A stretch of 64,000 bases of DNA from JANXLS01 sp035308565 (GTDB lineage Bacteria > Planctomycetota > SZUA-567 > H5-PLA8): assembly GCA_035308565.1 (NCBI GenBank), contig DATGGK010000210.1:13295-77294 (forward strand). The letters run 5' to 3'. Of this stretch, positions 40,102 through 48,305 are shown piece by piece. The first letter of the stretch is position 1. Every line of letters begins with the position of its first letter. The notes beneath the pieces were generated by a model that saw only the letters and a list, made by a program, of their open reading frames with translations, was not told where the DNA came from and searched no databases. The translations under genes were made by a program, and so were the position numbers.

Positions 40102-41167
40102 AAGACAGTGCGTCCAACATTTCGTCCAGCGCAGACACCGACGGCCGCACCCGCCCCAGCGGCAGCGTATTCAACGGTTCGTCCACGACGTTGCATTGTT
40201 CGATCATCGAGCGCCGCGATTTGTCGCAATACAACAAGCCCGTCAGGAACTGCTGTTCGCGGCGCGCACGCTCAATCGTCTCGATCGCCTGCGCGCGAAT
40301 CGACGGATCGAAATCGACGTTCAGTTTCTTCAGCCGCACGATGGATCCGTCATTCAGCACAATGTCGTGCGTTCCACCGTCGGCGATCTCGACCGGCGAC
40401 TGCGGCTCGAACTGCTCGATGAAATCGATCTCGTGCAGCGCGAGTTCATTGTCTTTGGCGTATTTGTACGAGCGCGTGGAACCTTCGTGATTGTTGAAGG
40501 TCATGCACGGGGAAACGATGTCGATCACCGCCGTGCCGTTGTGGTGAGCGGCGGCTTTCAGCAGCGCCAGCAGTTGCTTCGCGTCCGCGGAGAACGAGCG
40601 CGCCACGAACGTGCAGCCCAATTCGATCGCGACGCCGCAGCAGTCGATCGGCAGCATCTCGTTGACGTCGCCCTTCTTCTGCGCGGAACCCATGTCCGCC
40701 GTCGCGGAGAATTGGCCCTTCGTCAAGCCGTACACGCCGTTGTTCTCAATCAAATAAATCATCCGAGCGTTGCGCCGAACCACATGCACAAACTGCCCCA
40801 TGCCGATCGACGCGGTGTCGCCGTCGCCGGAGACTCCGATCACATGCAGATTTCGATTGGCCAACTGCACGCCGGACGCCAGCGACGGCATGCGCCCATG
40901 AACGCTGTTCAGCCCGTGCGCTTTGCCCAGAAAATACGCCGGCGTCTTCGACGAGCAGCCGATTCCCGAAAGCTTCGCAACCATGTGCGGCGGAATGCCA
41001 AGTTCATAAAACGCGCGAATGATCTGCGCCGTGACCGAATCGTGCCCGCATCCGGAACACAGTGTGGACTCCGCCCCTTTATAGGGATCGATGGTGAGTC
41101 CAATGCGATTTGTCTTGGCGCTCGCTGGCGCTGGCGTTTGGACAGGTGCTTCAAGCAACTCAGGCAT
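40100..41167 (-). CDS. korB: 2-oxoacid:ferredoxin oxidoreductase, beta subunit
   Basis: A 355-residue thiamine-diphosphate-binding subunit that oxidatively decarboxylates a 2-oxoacid to its acyl-CoA with ferredoxin as acceptor. LCSGCGHDSV (about 36-45) supplies iron-sulfur cysteines, GIGCSSKTPAYF continues the motif, and GVSGDGDTASIGMGQFVHVVRRN leading to NNGVYGLTKGQFSATA is the TPP/Mg site. GTAVIDIVSPCMTFNNHEGS is characteristic of the 2-oxoglutarate group (KorB/OorB), so 2-oxoglutarate is the likeliest substrate, though other 2-oxoacids cannot be excluded. GGAG lies eight bases before the ATG. It follows korA by 38 bases; the two form an operon. The enzyme is oxygen-sensitive in many lineages but aerobic versions exist. 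Confidence 0.9.
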   Translation of the reverse strand: MPELLEAPVQTPAPASAKTNRIGLTIDPYKGAESTLCSGCGHDSVTAQIIRAFYELGIPPHMVAKLSGIGCSSKTPAYFLGKAHGLNSVHGRMPSLASGVQLANRNLHVIGVSGDGDTASIGMGQFVHVVRRNARMIYLIENNGVYGLTKGQFSATADMGSAQKKGDVNEMLPIDCCGVAIELGCTFVARSFSADAKQLLALLKAAAHHNGTAVIDIVSPCMTFNNHEGSTRSYKYAKDNELALHEIDFIEQFEPQSPVEIADGGTHDIVLNDGSIVRLKKLNVDFDPSIRAQAIETIERARREQQFLTGLLYCDKSRRSMIEQCNVVDEPLNTLPLGRVRPSVSALDEMLDALS

Positions 41168-41205
41168 GTTTTAAACTCCGCGTAAAATTCGGTTCTCAAA
41201 AAAAG

Positions 41206-43059
41206 TCACTTCGTCTCTTGTTTCACAACCGCCTCGCTGACCATCCGCGCCGCCACCGGCAATCCGTCGTAACTTCGCACGCTTCGCAATTTCACCACCA
41301 GCTCCGCGGCGATGTCGCACTTCAACAATTGCAGCATCTGCCCGTCGCGGTTTTGTTCGATCACGTACACGCGCTTTTTCTTCTGGATGAATCGATGCAC
41401 GCTTTGAGTGAACGGGAACGCGCGGATGCGCATGTACTGCGTGCGAATGCCCTGCGCGGCCAACTGATCAATCGTCTCCTGCATCGGCTCGTCGGTCGAA
41501 CCGTACGCGATCAATCCAATCTCGGCGCTTTCGTCGCCGCTGAAAACCGGCGCCGGCACAAAATTGCGCGCGGTCTCGAATTTCTTCGCGAGCCGGTCCA
41601 GATTGTGGACCCAATCTTCGGGCTTCTCGCTGTACTGCGCCTTTTCGTTGTGCCCGCTGCCGCGCGTAAAATACGCCCCCATCGGATGGTTGGTCCCCGG
41701 CAGCGTGCGGTACGGAATTCCGTCGCCATCCACGTCGCGATAGCGTTCGAATGTTTTGCCGGCCACGCGCAGTGCTTCGAGCTTTGTTTCGTCCAGCACT
41801 TTTCCGCGCTGAATCGGCTTCTGCGGATATGCGAAGCGCTCCGACGTCCAATTGTTCATGCCCAGATCCAAATCGGTCAGCACGATCACCGGCGTCTGAA
41901 ATTGTTCGGCCAAATCGAACGCATCCTGCGCGAACTGGTAGCACTCCGGCATGTTGCTTGGATAAAGACAAATGTGCTGCGTGTCGCCGTGGCTGAGCGT
42001 CGCCGCGAATTGAATGTCGCCCTGCATCGTTCGCGTCGGCAGCCCCGTGGACGGCCCAGCGCGCTGAACGTCGAAAATCACCGCGGGAATTTCAACGTAG
42101 TAGCCGAAGCCGATGAACTCCGCCATGAGGCTCAGCCCCGGCCCCGATGTCGCCGTCATCGCGCGCGCCCCCGCCCAACCCGCGCCGAGCACCACGCCCA
42201 CGCTGGCCAATTCGTCTTCGCATTGCATCGACGCGAACGTTGCCTTTCCTGAGTCCTCGCGGCGATGCTTTTTCGCGTACGAAATAAAGGACTCGCACAA
42301 CGTCGTCGCCGGAGTGATCGGGTACCAGCCCACGACCGTGCATCCCGCCATCACGCAGCCCATCGCGGCCGCGGTGTTGCCGTCCAAAATCATCTTGCCC
42401 GCGTTCGCGTTCATCCGTTCGACGCGGAATTTTTCGAGTTTCGAAAAATTAGCGCGTGCGTGCTCGGCGCCAACTTGCAGCGCTTGAACGTTAAGTTTGA
42501 CCGCTTTTTCTTTTCCTTTGAATTGTTTCGAAATCGCTTTTTCGCACTCGGAAAAATCGAGGCTCAACAGCTCGCCCAGAATCCCCACGTAGCACATGTT
42601 CGCCAGCAATTTGCGAATGCGCGCTTCGGCGTTCGGCACGCTCAGCGCCAATTTCGCGAACGGCACTTCGTAAAAATCCAAATCGGATCGAACCTTGTTC
42701 AGCCGCAGCGGCGCGTCGTAAACACAAATCGCGCCCGGCCGCAATTTCTTGACGTCGTCGAGCGCCGTTTCGGGATTCATGCAGACGAGAATGTCGATGT
42801 CTTTGCGCAGGCCGCTGTAGCCGTCTTTGCTGGCGCGAATCGTGAACCACGTCGGCATGCTCTGAATGTTGGATGGGAAAAGATTCTTGCCGCCGACCGG
42901 CACGCCCATTTGGAAAATGGCGCGTATCAAGACCGCGTTGGAGCTTTGGCTTCCCGAGCCGTTGGCAGTGGCGACCTGAATCGTAAAATCGTTGACTTTT
43001 GTTCCGTGCTGAGCGTTGAGTTTTCCTGAAAGAACCTGCGTGGCCGCTAAACTGCCCAT
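41206..43059 (-). CDS. korA: 2-oxoacid:ferredoxin oxidoreductase, fused gamma-alpha subunit
   Basis: A 617-residue protein with the gamma domain first (about 1-200; VATANGSGSQSSNAVLIRAIFQMGVPVGGKNLFPSNIQ) and the alpha pyrimidine-binding domain after it (about 230-600; DGNTAAAMGCVMAGCTVVGWYPITPATTLCE, then ATSGPGLSLMAEFIGFGYYVEIPAVIFDVQRAGPSTGLPT). Gamma-alpha fusion with this order is standard for the KorA/OorA-type enzymes. GGGAGG lies seven bases before the ATG. Downstream korB completes the heterodimer; no separate ferredoxin-domain delta subunit is here, as is usual for this two-subunit form. The pair probably feeds or runs the tricarboxylic acid cycle through ferredoxin. Confidence 0.9.
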   Translation of the reverse strand: MGSLAATQVLSGKLNAQHGTKVNDFTIQVATANGSGSQSSNAVLIRAIFQMGVPVGGKNLFPSNIQSMPTWFTIRASKDGYSGLRKDIDILVCMNPETALDDVKKLRPGAICVYDAPLRLNKVRSDLDFYEVPFAKLALSVPNAEARIRKLLANMCYVGILGELLSLDFSECEKAISKQFKGKEKAVKLNVQALQVGAEHARANFSKLEKFRVERMNANAGKMILDGNTAAAMGCVMAGCTVVGWYPITPATTLCESFISYAKKHRREDSGKATFASMQCEDELASVGVVLGAGWAGARAMTATSGPGLSLMAEFIGFGYYVEIPAVIFDVQRAGPSTGLPTRTMQGDIQFAATLSHGDTQHICLYPSNMPECYQFAQDAFDLAEQFQTPVIVLTDLDLGMNNWTSERFAYPQKPIQRGKVLDETKLEALRVAGKTFERYRDVDGDGIPYRTLPGTNHPMGAYFTRGSGHNEKAQYSEKPEDWVHNLDRLAKKFETARNFVPAPVFSGDESAEIGLIAYGSTDEPMQETIDQLAAQGIRTQYMRIRAFPFTQSVHRFIQKKKRVYVIEQNRDGQMLQLLKCDIAAELVVKLRSVRSYDGLPVAARMVSEAVVKQETK

Positions 43060-43300
43060 TCATCTGCCTCCCAAAAAGTACAAGCGCGCGCGGACTGGCG
43101 TCGAGCGGGCGCGCTGGAATGATTGCGTTAAGCGCAAACATGGTGCCACTCACCCGGACACAGTTCTTCATAGGGAAAGGCGGGATTCGCGAGGCAAAGT
43201 TGGAGGATTTTTTCGCGAAAAACAGGACTCGGTTTTATCAATTCTGAGAATCCGCTCGCGAATCCGCGCCGGAAGATTAAGCGATTAATAAAGGCTGAAA

Positions 43301-43325
43301 GAAAAGAGCGGACAAGCGGCCGCTC
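43301..43325 (-). terminator. Terminator of the ars operon
   Basis: Read on the minus strand: GAGCGG (43325-43320 complement), an 8-base loop, CCGCTC and TTTTC. The stem overlaps the arsA stop codon, so it is very close to the gene end. Confidence 0.7.
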
Positions 43326-45120
43326 ACTTTTCAGCACATCCAACTTTGCAAAGAGCGTCCGCGCCCACCGGTGGGTCGATCAACCATGGCACAATGGCCA
43401 CGCGCTTGGCGTGCTCGTGTTGGACTTCGCCGATGTATTTGCGTTCGTTGGCGCGACGGACTTGAAGCACAGGATCGCTGATTTTAAGCGGACTGAGGCT
43501 CTGGTTGATGATCCATGCAAACGGATGAATTCCGGCGCGGTTCAAGTCGCGTTGAAGCTGCGCCGCTTCATGTACCGGCGTGGCTTCGGGCAGCGTCACG
43601 ATCAGCATGTGCGTGTACGAAGTATCTCTCAGCCGGGGAAGCAGATTACGCACGCTGTCCGGAATCGTTTTGTCCGGCACGGCACGCAGGACTTCACGGT
43701 GGTACGCTTCGGTCGAATCCAGCAGCAAAAGCGTATGGCCGGTCGGGGCCGTGTCGAGGATGACAAAGCCGTCCTTGCCAGCTTCGACTTCTCGCGCAAA
43801 ACCCCGGAAGACCGCGATTTCTTCGGTGCATGGCGAACGCAAATCTTCTTCGAGCAGTGCCCGCCCCTTGGCGTCCAGGCTCGCGCCGGCGTTGGACATG
43901 ACTTCTTCCATGTACGCGCGCGTTTCTTCAACCGGATCAATGCGGCTGACGCGCAAGCCCGGCACGCCTTCGCCGACAACTGTCGAGACATGCGCCGCGG
44001 GGTCGGTCGTGGTCAAAAGAACTTTGTGGCCGTGTCGTGCCAGCGCAACCGCGATCGCAGCGGCAATCGTGGTCTTGCCCACGCCGCCCTTGCCCATTGT
44101 GAAAATCACGCCGTGGCCGAGCGTGGACAGGTCGGTCACCAGCGCGGCGAGCGATCCGGGTAAATTGGGAACAGAGTCACAGGTCACCGAATCTAGGCTC
44201 GACGGAGCTTCTCGGCGTTGCCCACTGAAGGGGAATACCGTGCGCAGGGCTTCAGCGCCCAACAAGATTTTGGAAACGAGCGGAACACGCTCCGAAGAGA
44301 GCCGCTTCAAGCGGTCCGGCATTCCAGCCAGTGCGTCGGCTTGCCGCTGCTGCATGGCGACCGCGATGGGATCGCCGGCCGTTTGGGATTCAAAAATGCC
44401 ATTGATCACGAGCGTCATTCTTGAGACGCCCAATTCTGAAAGTTCATGTCGCGTGCGGTCGGCTTCCTGAAGCGCGAGGCGGTCGGGACGGCTGACGAGC
44501 ACGACGGTCGTGCTTTCGGGATCACGCAACGCGGCGACAGTGGCCGCGTACAAATGGCGCTGCGCTTGCAATCCATCCAGCGGGCCCAGGCACGAGTTGC
44601 CGCCGACATTGTTGTCCATGAAACTACTCCACGCGGCCGGCAATTGAAGCAGGCGCAACGTGTGCCCGGTGGGCGCGGTGTCGAAGATCACGTGGTCATA
44701 TTGCGACGTGGCCGCAGGATCGCCGAGCAGTTTCGCGAAGGCGTCGAACGCGGCGATTTCAACGGTACACGCGCCGGATAACTGCTCTTCCATGCTGCGC
44801 ACGGCGGCGTCCGGCAACATGCCGCAATACGGCCCCACGACACGCTCGCGGTAGGCGGCTGCCTCAGCAACCGGATCGAGATTGGACGCCATCAAGTTCG
44901 GCACGAGGGCGACCGGCTTGGGGATGGCCGTGAGCGGCGTGTCGAGAACTTCATCCAGATTCGAGGCGGGGTCCGTGCTGACCAGCAACACGCGCCGCCC
45001 CATATCGGCCAATTGAACAGCCGTAGCGCAGGCGACGCTGGTTTTGCCGACGCCGCCCTTGCCGGTGAAGAACAAATGGCGCGTGGGATTCTTGATGAGT
45101 ACGCTGTCGTCGGGATTCAT
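43324..45120 (-). CDS. arsA: Arsenical pump-driving ATPase, two-domain
   Basis: A 598-residue ATPase with two homologous halves, each with a P-loop (GKGGVGKTSVA near residue 20 and GKGGVGKTTIA near 344) and a DTAPTGHT signature. Arsenite-binding cysteines are present in both halves (SGACTVEIAAFD and RSPCTEEIAVF, plus NSCLGPLDG). ArsA hydrolyses ATP to drive arsenite or antimonite export through ArsB. AAAGG lies eight bases before the ATG. It is the third gene of arsR-arsD-arsA, 106 bases after arsD; that gap holds a large inverted pair of GCCGGC palindromes. No arsB or acr3 gene lies in the window. Confidence 0.95.
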   Translation of the reverse strand: MNPDDSVLIKNPTRHLFFTGKGGVGKTSVACATAVQLADMGRRVLLVSTDPASNLDEVLDTPLTAIPKPVALVPNLMASNLDPVAEAAAYRERVVGPYCGMLPDAAVRSMEEQLSGACTVEIAAFDAFAKLLGDPAATSQYDHVIFDTAPTGHTLRLLQLPAAWSSFMDNNVGGNSCLGPLDGLQAQRHLYAATVAALRDPESTTVVLVSRPDRLALQEADRTRHELSELGVSRMTLVINGIFESQTAGDPIAVAMQQRQADALAGMPDRLKRLSSERVPLVSKILLGAEALRTVFPFSGQRREAPSSLDSVTCDSVPNLPGSLAALVTDLSTLGHGVIFTMGKGGVGKTTIAAAIAVALARHGHKVLLTTTDPAAHVSTVVGEGVPGLRVSRIDPVEETRAYMEEVMSNAGASLDAKGRALLEEDLRSPCTEEIAVFRGFAREVEAGKDGFVILDTAPTGHTLLLLDSTEAYHREVLRAVPDKTIPDSVRNLLPRLRDTSYTHMLIVTLPEATPVHEAAQLQRDLNRAGIHPFAWIINQSLSPLKISDPVLQVRRANERKYIGEVQHEHAKRVAIVPWLIDPPVGADALCKVGCAEK

Positions 45121-45139
45121 TTTGAACGCCTTTCAATCT

Positions 45140-45206
45140 GTACCGCCGGCTTCCAGCCGGCACGATTACGAATCTATGATACTGGCCGGCTGGAAGCCGG
45201 CGGTAC
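45140..45206. repeat. Inverted pair of GTACCGCCGGC palindromes
   Basis: One copy of GTACCGCCGGCTTCCAGCCGGC (two arms, 45140-45161) and its exact reverse complement (45185-45206), 23 bases apart. The 67 bases can fold as two small hairpins or one 22-bp stem. It lies between arsD and arsA within one operon. Confidence 0.85.
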
Positions 45207-45226
45207 AAACCTTCTCGTACACGCTC

Positions 45227-45601
45227 TTACGAACAACAGCCTGTCGAGCCGCAACAGGGTGAACTGTCAACGCGATGCGGGTCCGACGACGCTTCCGCGC
45301 TCAAATTGAGCACTTGAGCCAACTGATTGCGACTGGGATACGATCCCATTCCGACCAGGCGGCCGTTGACGAGAAAGAAGGGCAGTTGGTTGACGCCCTT
45401 TTCGCGCAAGGTGTCCAGCACCGATTGGTTTTCAACGAAGGCGTCGGGCTGCTGGGAAAGGTTGGCGCGGGTGACTTCGACGCCTTGCGCTTTCAGCCAA
45501 TCCAGATCGGCGGCGAACTGAACCAATTTGGGATCGACGGACGGTCCGCATGTCCCCGTTGAACAGCACATCGGCGGGTCAAAGACTTCGAGTTTCATCA
45601 T
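45227..45601 (-). CDS. arsD: Arsenite metallochaperone
   Basis: A 124-residue protein that carries trivalent arsenic or antimony to ArsA and can act as a weak co-repressor. The conserved vicinal cysteines are in MCCSTGTCGPSVD (Cys12, Cys13, Cys18), and a second pair at the C-terminus (SPCCGSTGCCS) matches the CC motifs of other ArsD proteins. The fold is thioredoxin-like (VLDTLREKGVNQLPFFLVNGRLV). Its ATG at 45601 overlaps the arsR stop by four bases (ATGA) and has GGAGG at seven bases, so the two are translationally coupled. ATG at 45598 follows at once. Confidence 0.94.
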   Translation of the reverse strand: MMKLEVFDPPMCCSTGTCGPSVDPKLVQFAADLDWLKAQGVEVTRANLSQQPDAFVENQSVLDTLREKGVNQLPFFLVNGRLVGMGSYPSRNQLAQVLNLSAEASSDPHRVDSSPCCGSTGCCS

Positions 45602-46011
45602 GTCGCTTCCTCCATTCGCGGTTCTTGGGTTTCACCAGGTCCACATTGCAGCGCCGACGCCCGGCAGCACAAGTCTTCAAGGTTCATGTGTTCGATGCGC
45701 CTGACACACTTTTCGATTTGCCGCGCATCCAAACTGTCATCAAAGCTGGCTTGAACCCACGCCAATGCCGACCGCACGAACGGCGAATCATCGCGGTCGG
45801 AAAGCCGGTAATAACACCAACGTCCGTCGCGGCGGCATTCGACCAGCCTGGCGTGTTTGAGAATCGAAAGATGTTTGGAAACAGTGGACGCGGCCAGGTG
45901 CAGCAGTTCCATCAACTGGCAGACGCATAGCTCGCGCCGGCGCAGTGCCAGAAGCGCACGCACGCGATTCTCATCGGCCAAGGCCCGGACTACATCCATG
46001 AAGTCCCGCAT
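45598..46011 (-). CDS. arsR: Arsenic-responsive repressor
   Basis: A 137-residue winged-helix repressor. The ATG at 46011 (MRDFMDVVRALADENRVRALLAL) follows AGAGG at six bases; the frame before it runs through the operator. ELCVCQLMELLHLAASTVSKHLSILKHARLVECRRDGRWCYYRL shows the ArsR DNA-binding helices and the ELCVC metal-sensing motif. The C-terminal extension of about 40 residues has more cysteines (DLCC, LQCG), which might add to metal binding. In the family, trivalent arsenic or antimony releases the protein from its operator, and the palindrome at 46034-46063 just upstream is the obvious candidate. It is the first gene of the arsR-arsD-arsA operon. Confidence 0.93.
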   Translation of the reverse strand: MRDFMDVVRALADENRVRALLALRRRELCVCQLMELLHLAASTVSKHLSILKHARLVECRRDGRWCYYRLSDRDDSPFVRSALAWVQASFDDSLDARQIEKCVRRIEHMNLEDLCCRASALQCGPGETQEPRMEEAT

Positions 46012-46033
46012 CCCACACCTCTCAGCGACAATT

Positions 46034-46063
46034 TCGTCATTTCGCCAAATGGCGAAATGACGA
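46034..46063. promoter_or_regulatory. Perfect palindrome, likely ArsR operator
   Basis: 13-bp perfect arms TCGTCATTTCGCC (46034-46046) and GGCGAAATGACGA (46051-46063) around AAAT, 22 bases upstream of the arsR start. Promoter boxes around it are not clear by eye. Confidence 0.75.
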
Positions 46064-46451
46064 TGAAGATCACAGGGAACAAATGCGGGGCCGTCCCGCA
46101 CAAAATGAAATCCTGTTTATGTTGCCGGCCGACAAAACGCAACGCTAATAGGAAACTTTGAAGAGTCTGCGTCCCGGAACGACCGCATTGCCGTAAACGC
46201 AGATCGTCAATTTCTTCTCCGATTTGAGAAGCGAATTCTCACGACCTGCATTCAGATTGGATTCGATTTAAGATTGTCGTTCAACACAAATCTTATATTC
46301 GTTTAGCCAGATATGAAAGCAAAAAACAAATCCACATTGGGCGTTTATATCCTGTTCCGGGCACTTTGAAATATGGCGGCGGGCTACTCATTGAAAATGG
46401 GAGAGTGCCTATTTAAAAATTACGCCCTGTCCCTGTTATCATCGCAGACGC
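46064..46451. other. Gene-free gap upstream of the ars operon
   Basis: About 390 bases between the 3' end of the TPR-like gene and the ars operator. It is AT-richer than average (for example 46255-46350), with no ORF, hairpin or RNA motif I can defend. Confidence 0.5.
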
Positions 46452-47624
46452 CTACAGCGCTTGCAACAGCTTGACGTAGGCGTTGATTTCGGCGTCGTTG
46501 GGCTCGTAGTGCTGGTAGCGCAGGAAATCTTTCAGCGCGGCGTTTTTGTTTTTCTCGTTTAAATAGAGCAGGCCGCGCAGGCGCAGGCATTCGGCGCGTT
46601 CGCCGAACGAGAGGGCCAGCGTGCAAAAGGAAAGCGCGCCGGCATAGTCGCTGTTGCGCAGGGCGCAGTCGGCTTTGTCGATGGGGGCTTCGCTTTTCAG
46701 ATTCCACAATTGCGGGTTCAATTCGCATTCCTTCTTCAAATTGCTGGTGGCTTCGTCCATCAACGCGTAGGAGCCGCCCCAGCGAGGCAGCACGGAATGG
46801 AGGTAGGCGTTGCGGATGTAATAGGACGACGGCGCATTTTTTATTCCGCGTTCGTACATGCCTTTTTTCCCGGAAGTTCCTCCGCCGGACTGCAGAGCCA
46901 GAATTTCAACGATGTAGGCGATGGGGAACGCCGGTTTGTTGGTAAATGCCTTGATCGCATCGGAGCGTGCATCGAAGTGCAATTTGGACATCTGGGCCAT
47001 CTTTTCGCGCGGCGTGTTGCTGGCCCAATCGGTGCCGCGGATTTCATAGCCGCGGTTGACTTTGTACATGCCGCGCGCCGTGTAGGAAACGTACGACGGA
47101 TGGGCCGCGACCCACTTGTCGAGTTTTGCGGAAAGCTCCTCGTTGCTGGGATCGAGCGCGCCGTAGAGGGTATAGAGCGGCAATTCGTAGGCGGGGTCGC
47201 GCGCGAACTGCGCTTCGAGTTCTTTCGATTTTTCTTCGAATTCGGAGAAGCGTTCCTTCAAAACCAGGTCTGTGATTTCCTGCATGGTCGGGCGCGGCAA
47301 TTTAAACGAGGCGTTCATCGCCTTCGTGGCGTCGTCGGCGCGTTTCTCGTCGGGCGTTTTGAGTTTGGTGTCGGGCAGCGCGGCCGGAACGGCATCCGGC
47401 GACTGCGCCACGGCTTTTTTGTAGATTTGTAAAATTGCGTAGCCGCTCGACGCAGTTCCGGCCAGCGCCACCAACACAAGCACGAGAAGCAAGCTCACGC
47501 GCAGCAGGCGGCGGGGACGAGGCGGCGCGGTTTGGCGAGCGATTTCCATCGGAACTGGCGGGAGATCGGCGTGCGGGCCGAGTTGCGCGGCTTTTCGAAA
47601 GAATTCCTCTTCGATGTTTCCCAT
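46452..47624 (-). CDS. Membrane-anchored TPR-like protein (DUF4034-like)
   Basis: A 390-residue protein. The N-terminal 38 residues are charged and cytoplasmic, then one transmembrane helix (about 42-63, RVSLLLVLVLVALAGTASSGYAIL region). The outer part is helical: KERFSEFEEKSKELEAQF, then KWVAAHPSYVSYTARGMYKVNRGYEIRGTDWAS, which resembles the DUF4034 pattern (ageing helix repeats around ARG). TPR-like helices near the C-terminus follow (DYAGALSFCTLALSFGERAECLRLRGLLYLNEKNKNAALKDFL). No enzymatic motif is seen, so a scaffold role is likely. It is single-standing on the minus strand, convergent with nothing and followed by the ars region. Confidence 0.65.
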   Translation of the reverse strand: MGNIEEEFFRKAAQLGPHADLPPVPMEIARQTAPPRPRRLLRVSLLLVLVLVALAGTASSGYAILQIYKKAVAQSPDAVPAALPDTKLKTPDEKRADDATKAMNASFKLPRPTMQEITDLVLKERFSEFEEKSKELEAQFARDPAYELPLYTLYGALDPSNEELSAKLDKWVAAHPSYVSYTARGMYKVNRGYEIRGTDWASNTPREKMAQMSKLHFDARSDAIKAFTNKPAFPIAYIVEILALQSGGGTSGKKGMYERGIKNAPSSYYIRNAYLHSVLPRWGGSYALMDEATSNLKKECELNPQLWNLKSEAPIDKADCALRNSDYAGALSFCTLALSFGERAECLRLRGLLYLNEKNKNAALKDFLRYQHYEPNDAEINAYVKLLQAL

Positions 47625-48305
47625 AAGTGCTCGGTCAAAGTGTTCGCGAAATTACGCGCAGTATCGTTTCCAACGGGGTTTCACGCAACGATTATTTTTT
47701 GAAATAACGAACGGCGCGTGCGATTGAAAACGCAGAATTAGCCGCGCAAATGGTCTGAATGCGGCGCGCGTTGGCATCTCTTTCCTGTTTTTTTAATTTT
47801 TAGAAAAAATTTTATCGTCTTCGACAATTTCTTTCCCAAAAATGGAATAGACTCCTACCATTGTATTCTTCTCACCTTAATCCCTCTTCAAAGGTGTGCG
47901 CTACGGACTAATAGATGGCTGTCCCGATTTAAACGCACGCATAATTGTGTGTCGCTTAAGTGCTTGAACTTTCAGCCAGCAACTTCGGCCAAAATCGTCA
48001 AGCGCATTGGCGCTCCATACAATTCCGAAAAAGCTGTTGACTAGTTTTGTGAAAATAGTTAATCATTTTGGAAATCCGTTCTTTCGTCAATTGCACTAAC
48101 CATGCATCGCACGCATTGGAAGGGGTTCCGACAGCAACGACTGAAATCCTCGCCATTTAGCCGATGGATCGAAGGCCAATAAAGCAGTGCTGTGTTGGAA
48201 TTCCCATTTACGGTCATCTTACTGTCATCCCCAGTGTTTTTGTCGTCTGTCCCAGAGTTCTGATTTGAAGCGAGTTTTCGCCACCCTTCATTGAGGATCA
48301 TCCCC
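47625..48305. other. Long AT-rich intergenic region before the giant gene
   Basis: About 680 bases between divergent genes, much richer in A+T than the coding DNA (for example a run of T and A at 47790-47830). An 86-codon minus-strand frame at 48059-48319 has no homology I recognise and is not called. The region probably carries the regulatory DNA for the giant gene. Confidence 0.6.
48037..48065 (+). promoter_or_regulatory. Possible promoter of the giant repeat gene
   Basis: TTGACT (48037-48042), a 17-base spacer and TAATCA (48060-48065). The -10 match is weak, and the leader would be about 235 bases. Confidence 0.3.

Noticed and set aside
43008..43030. A CTCAGGACT-type array inside korA
   Set aside because: Only a short, poor match, and the encoded residues are plausible for the gamma domain, so chance is likelier.
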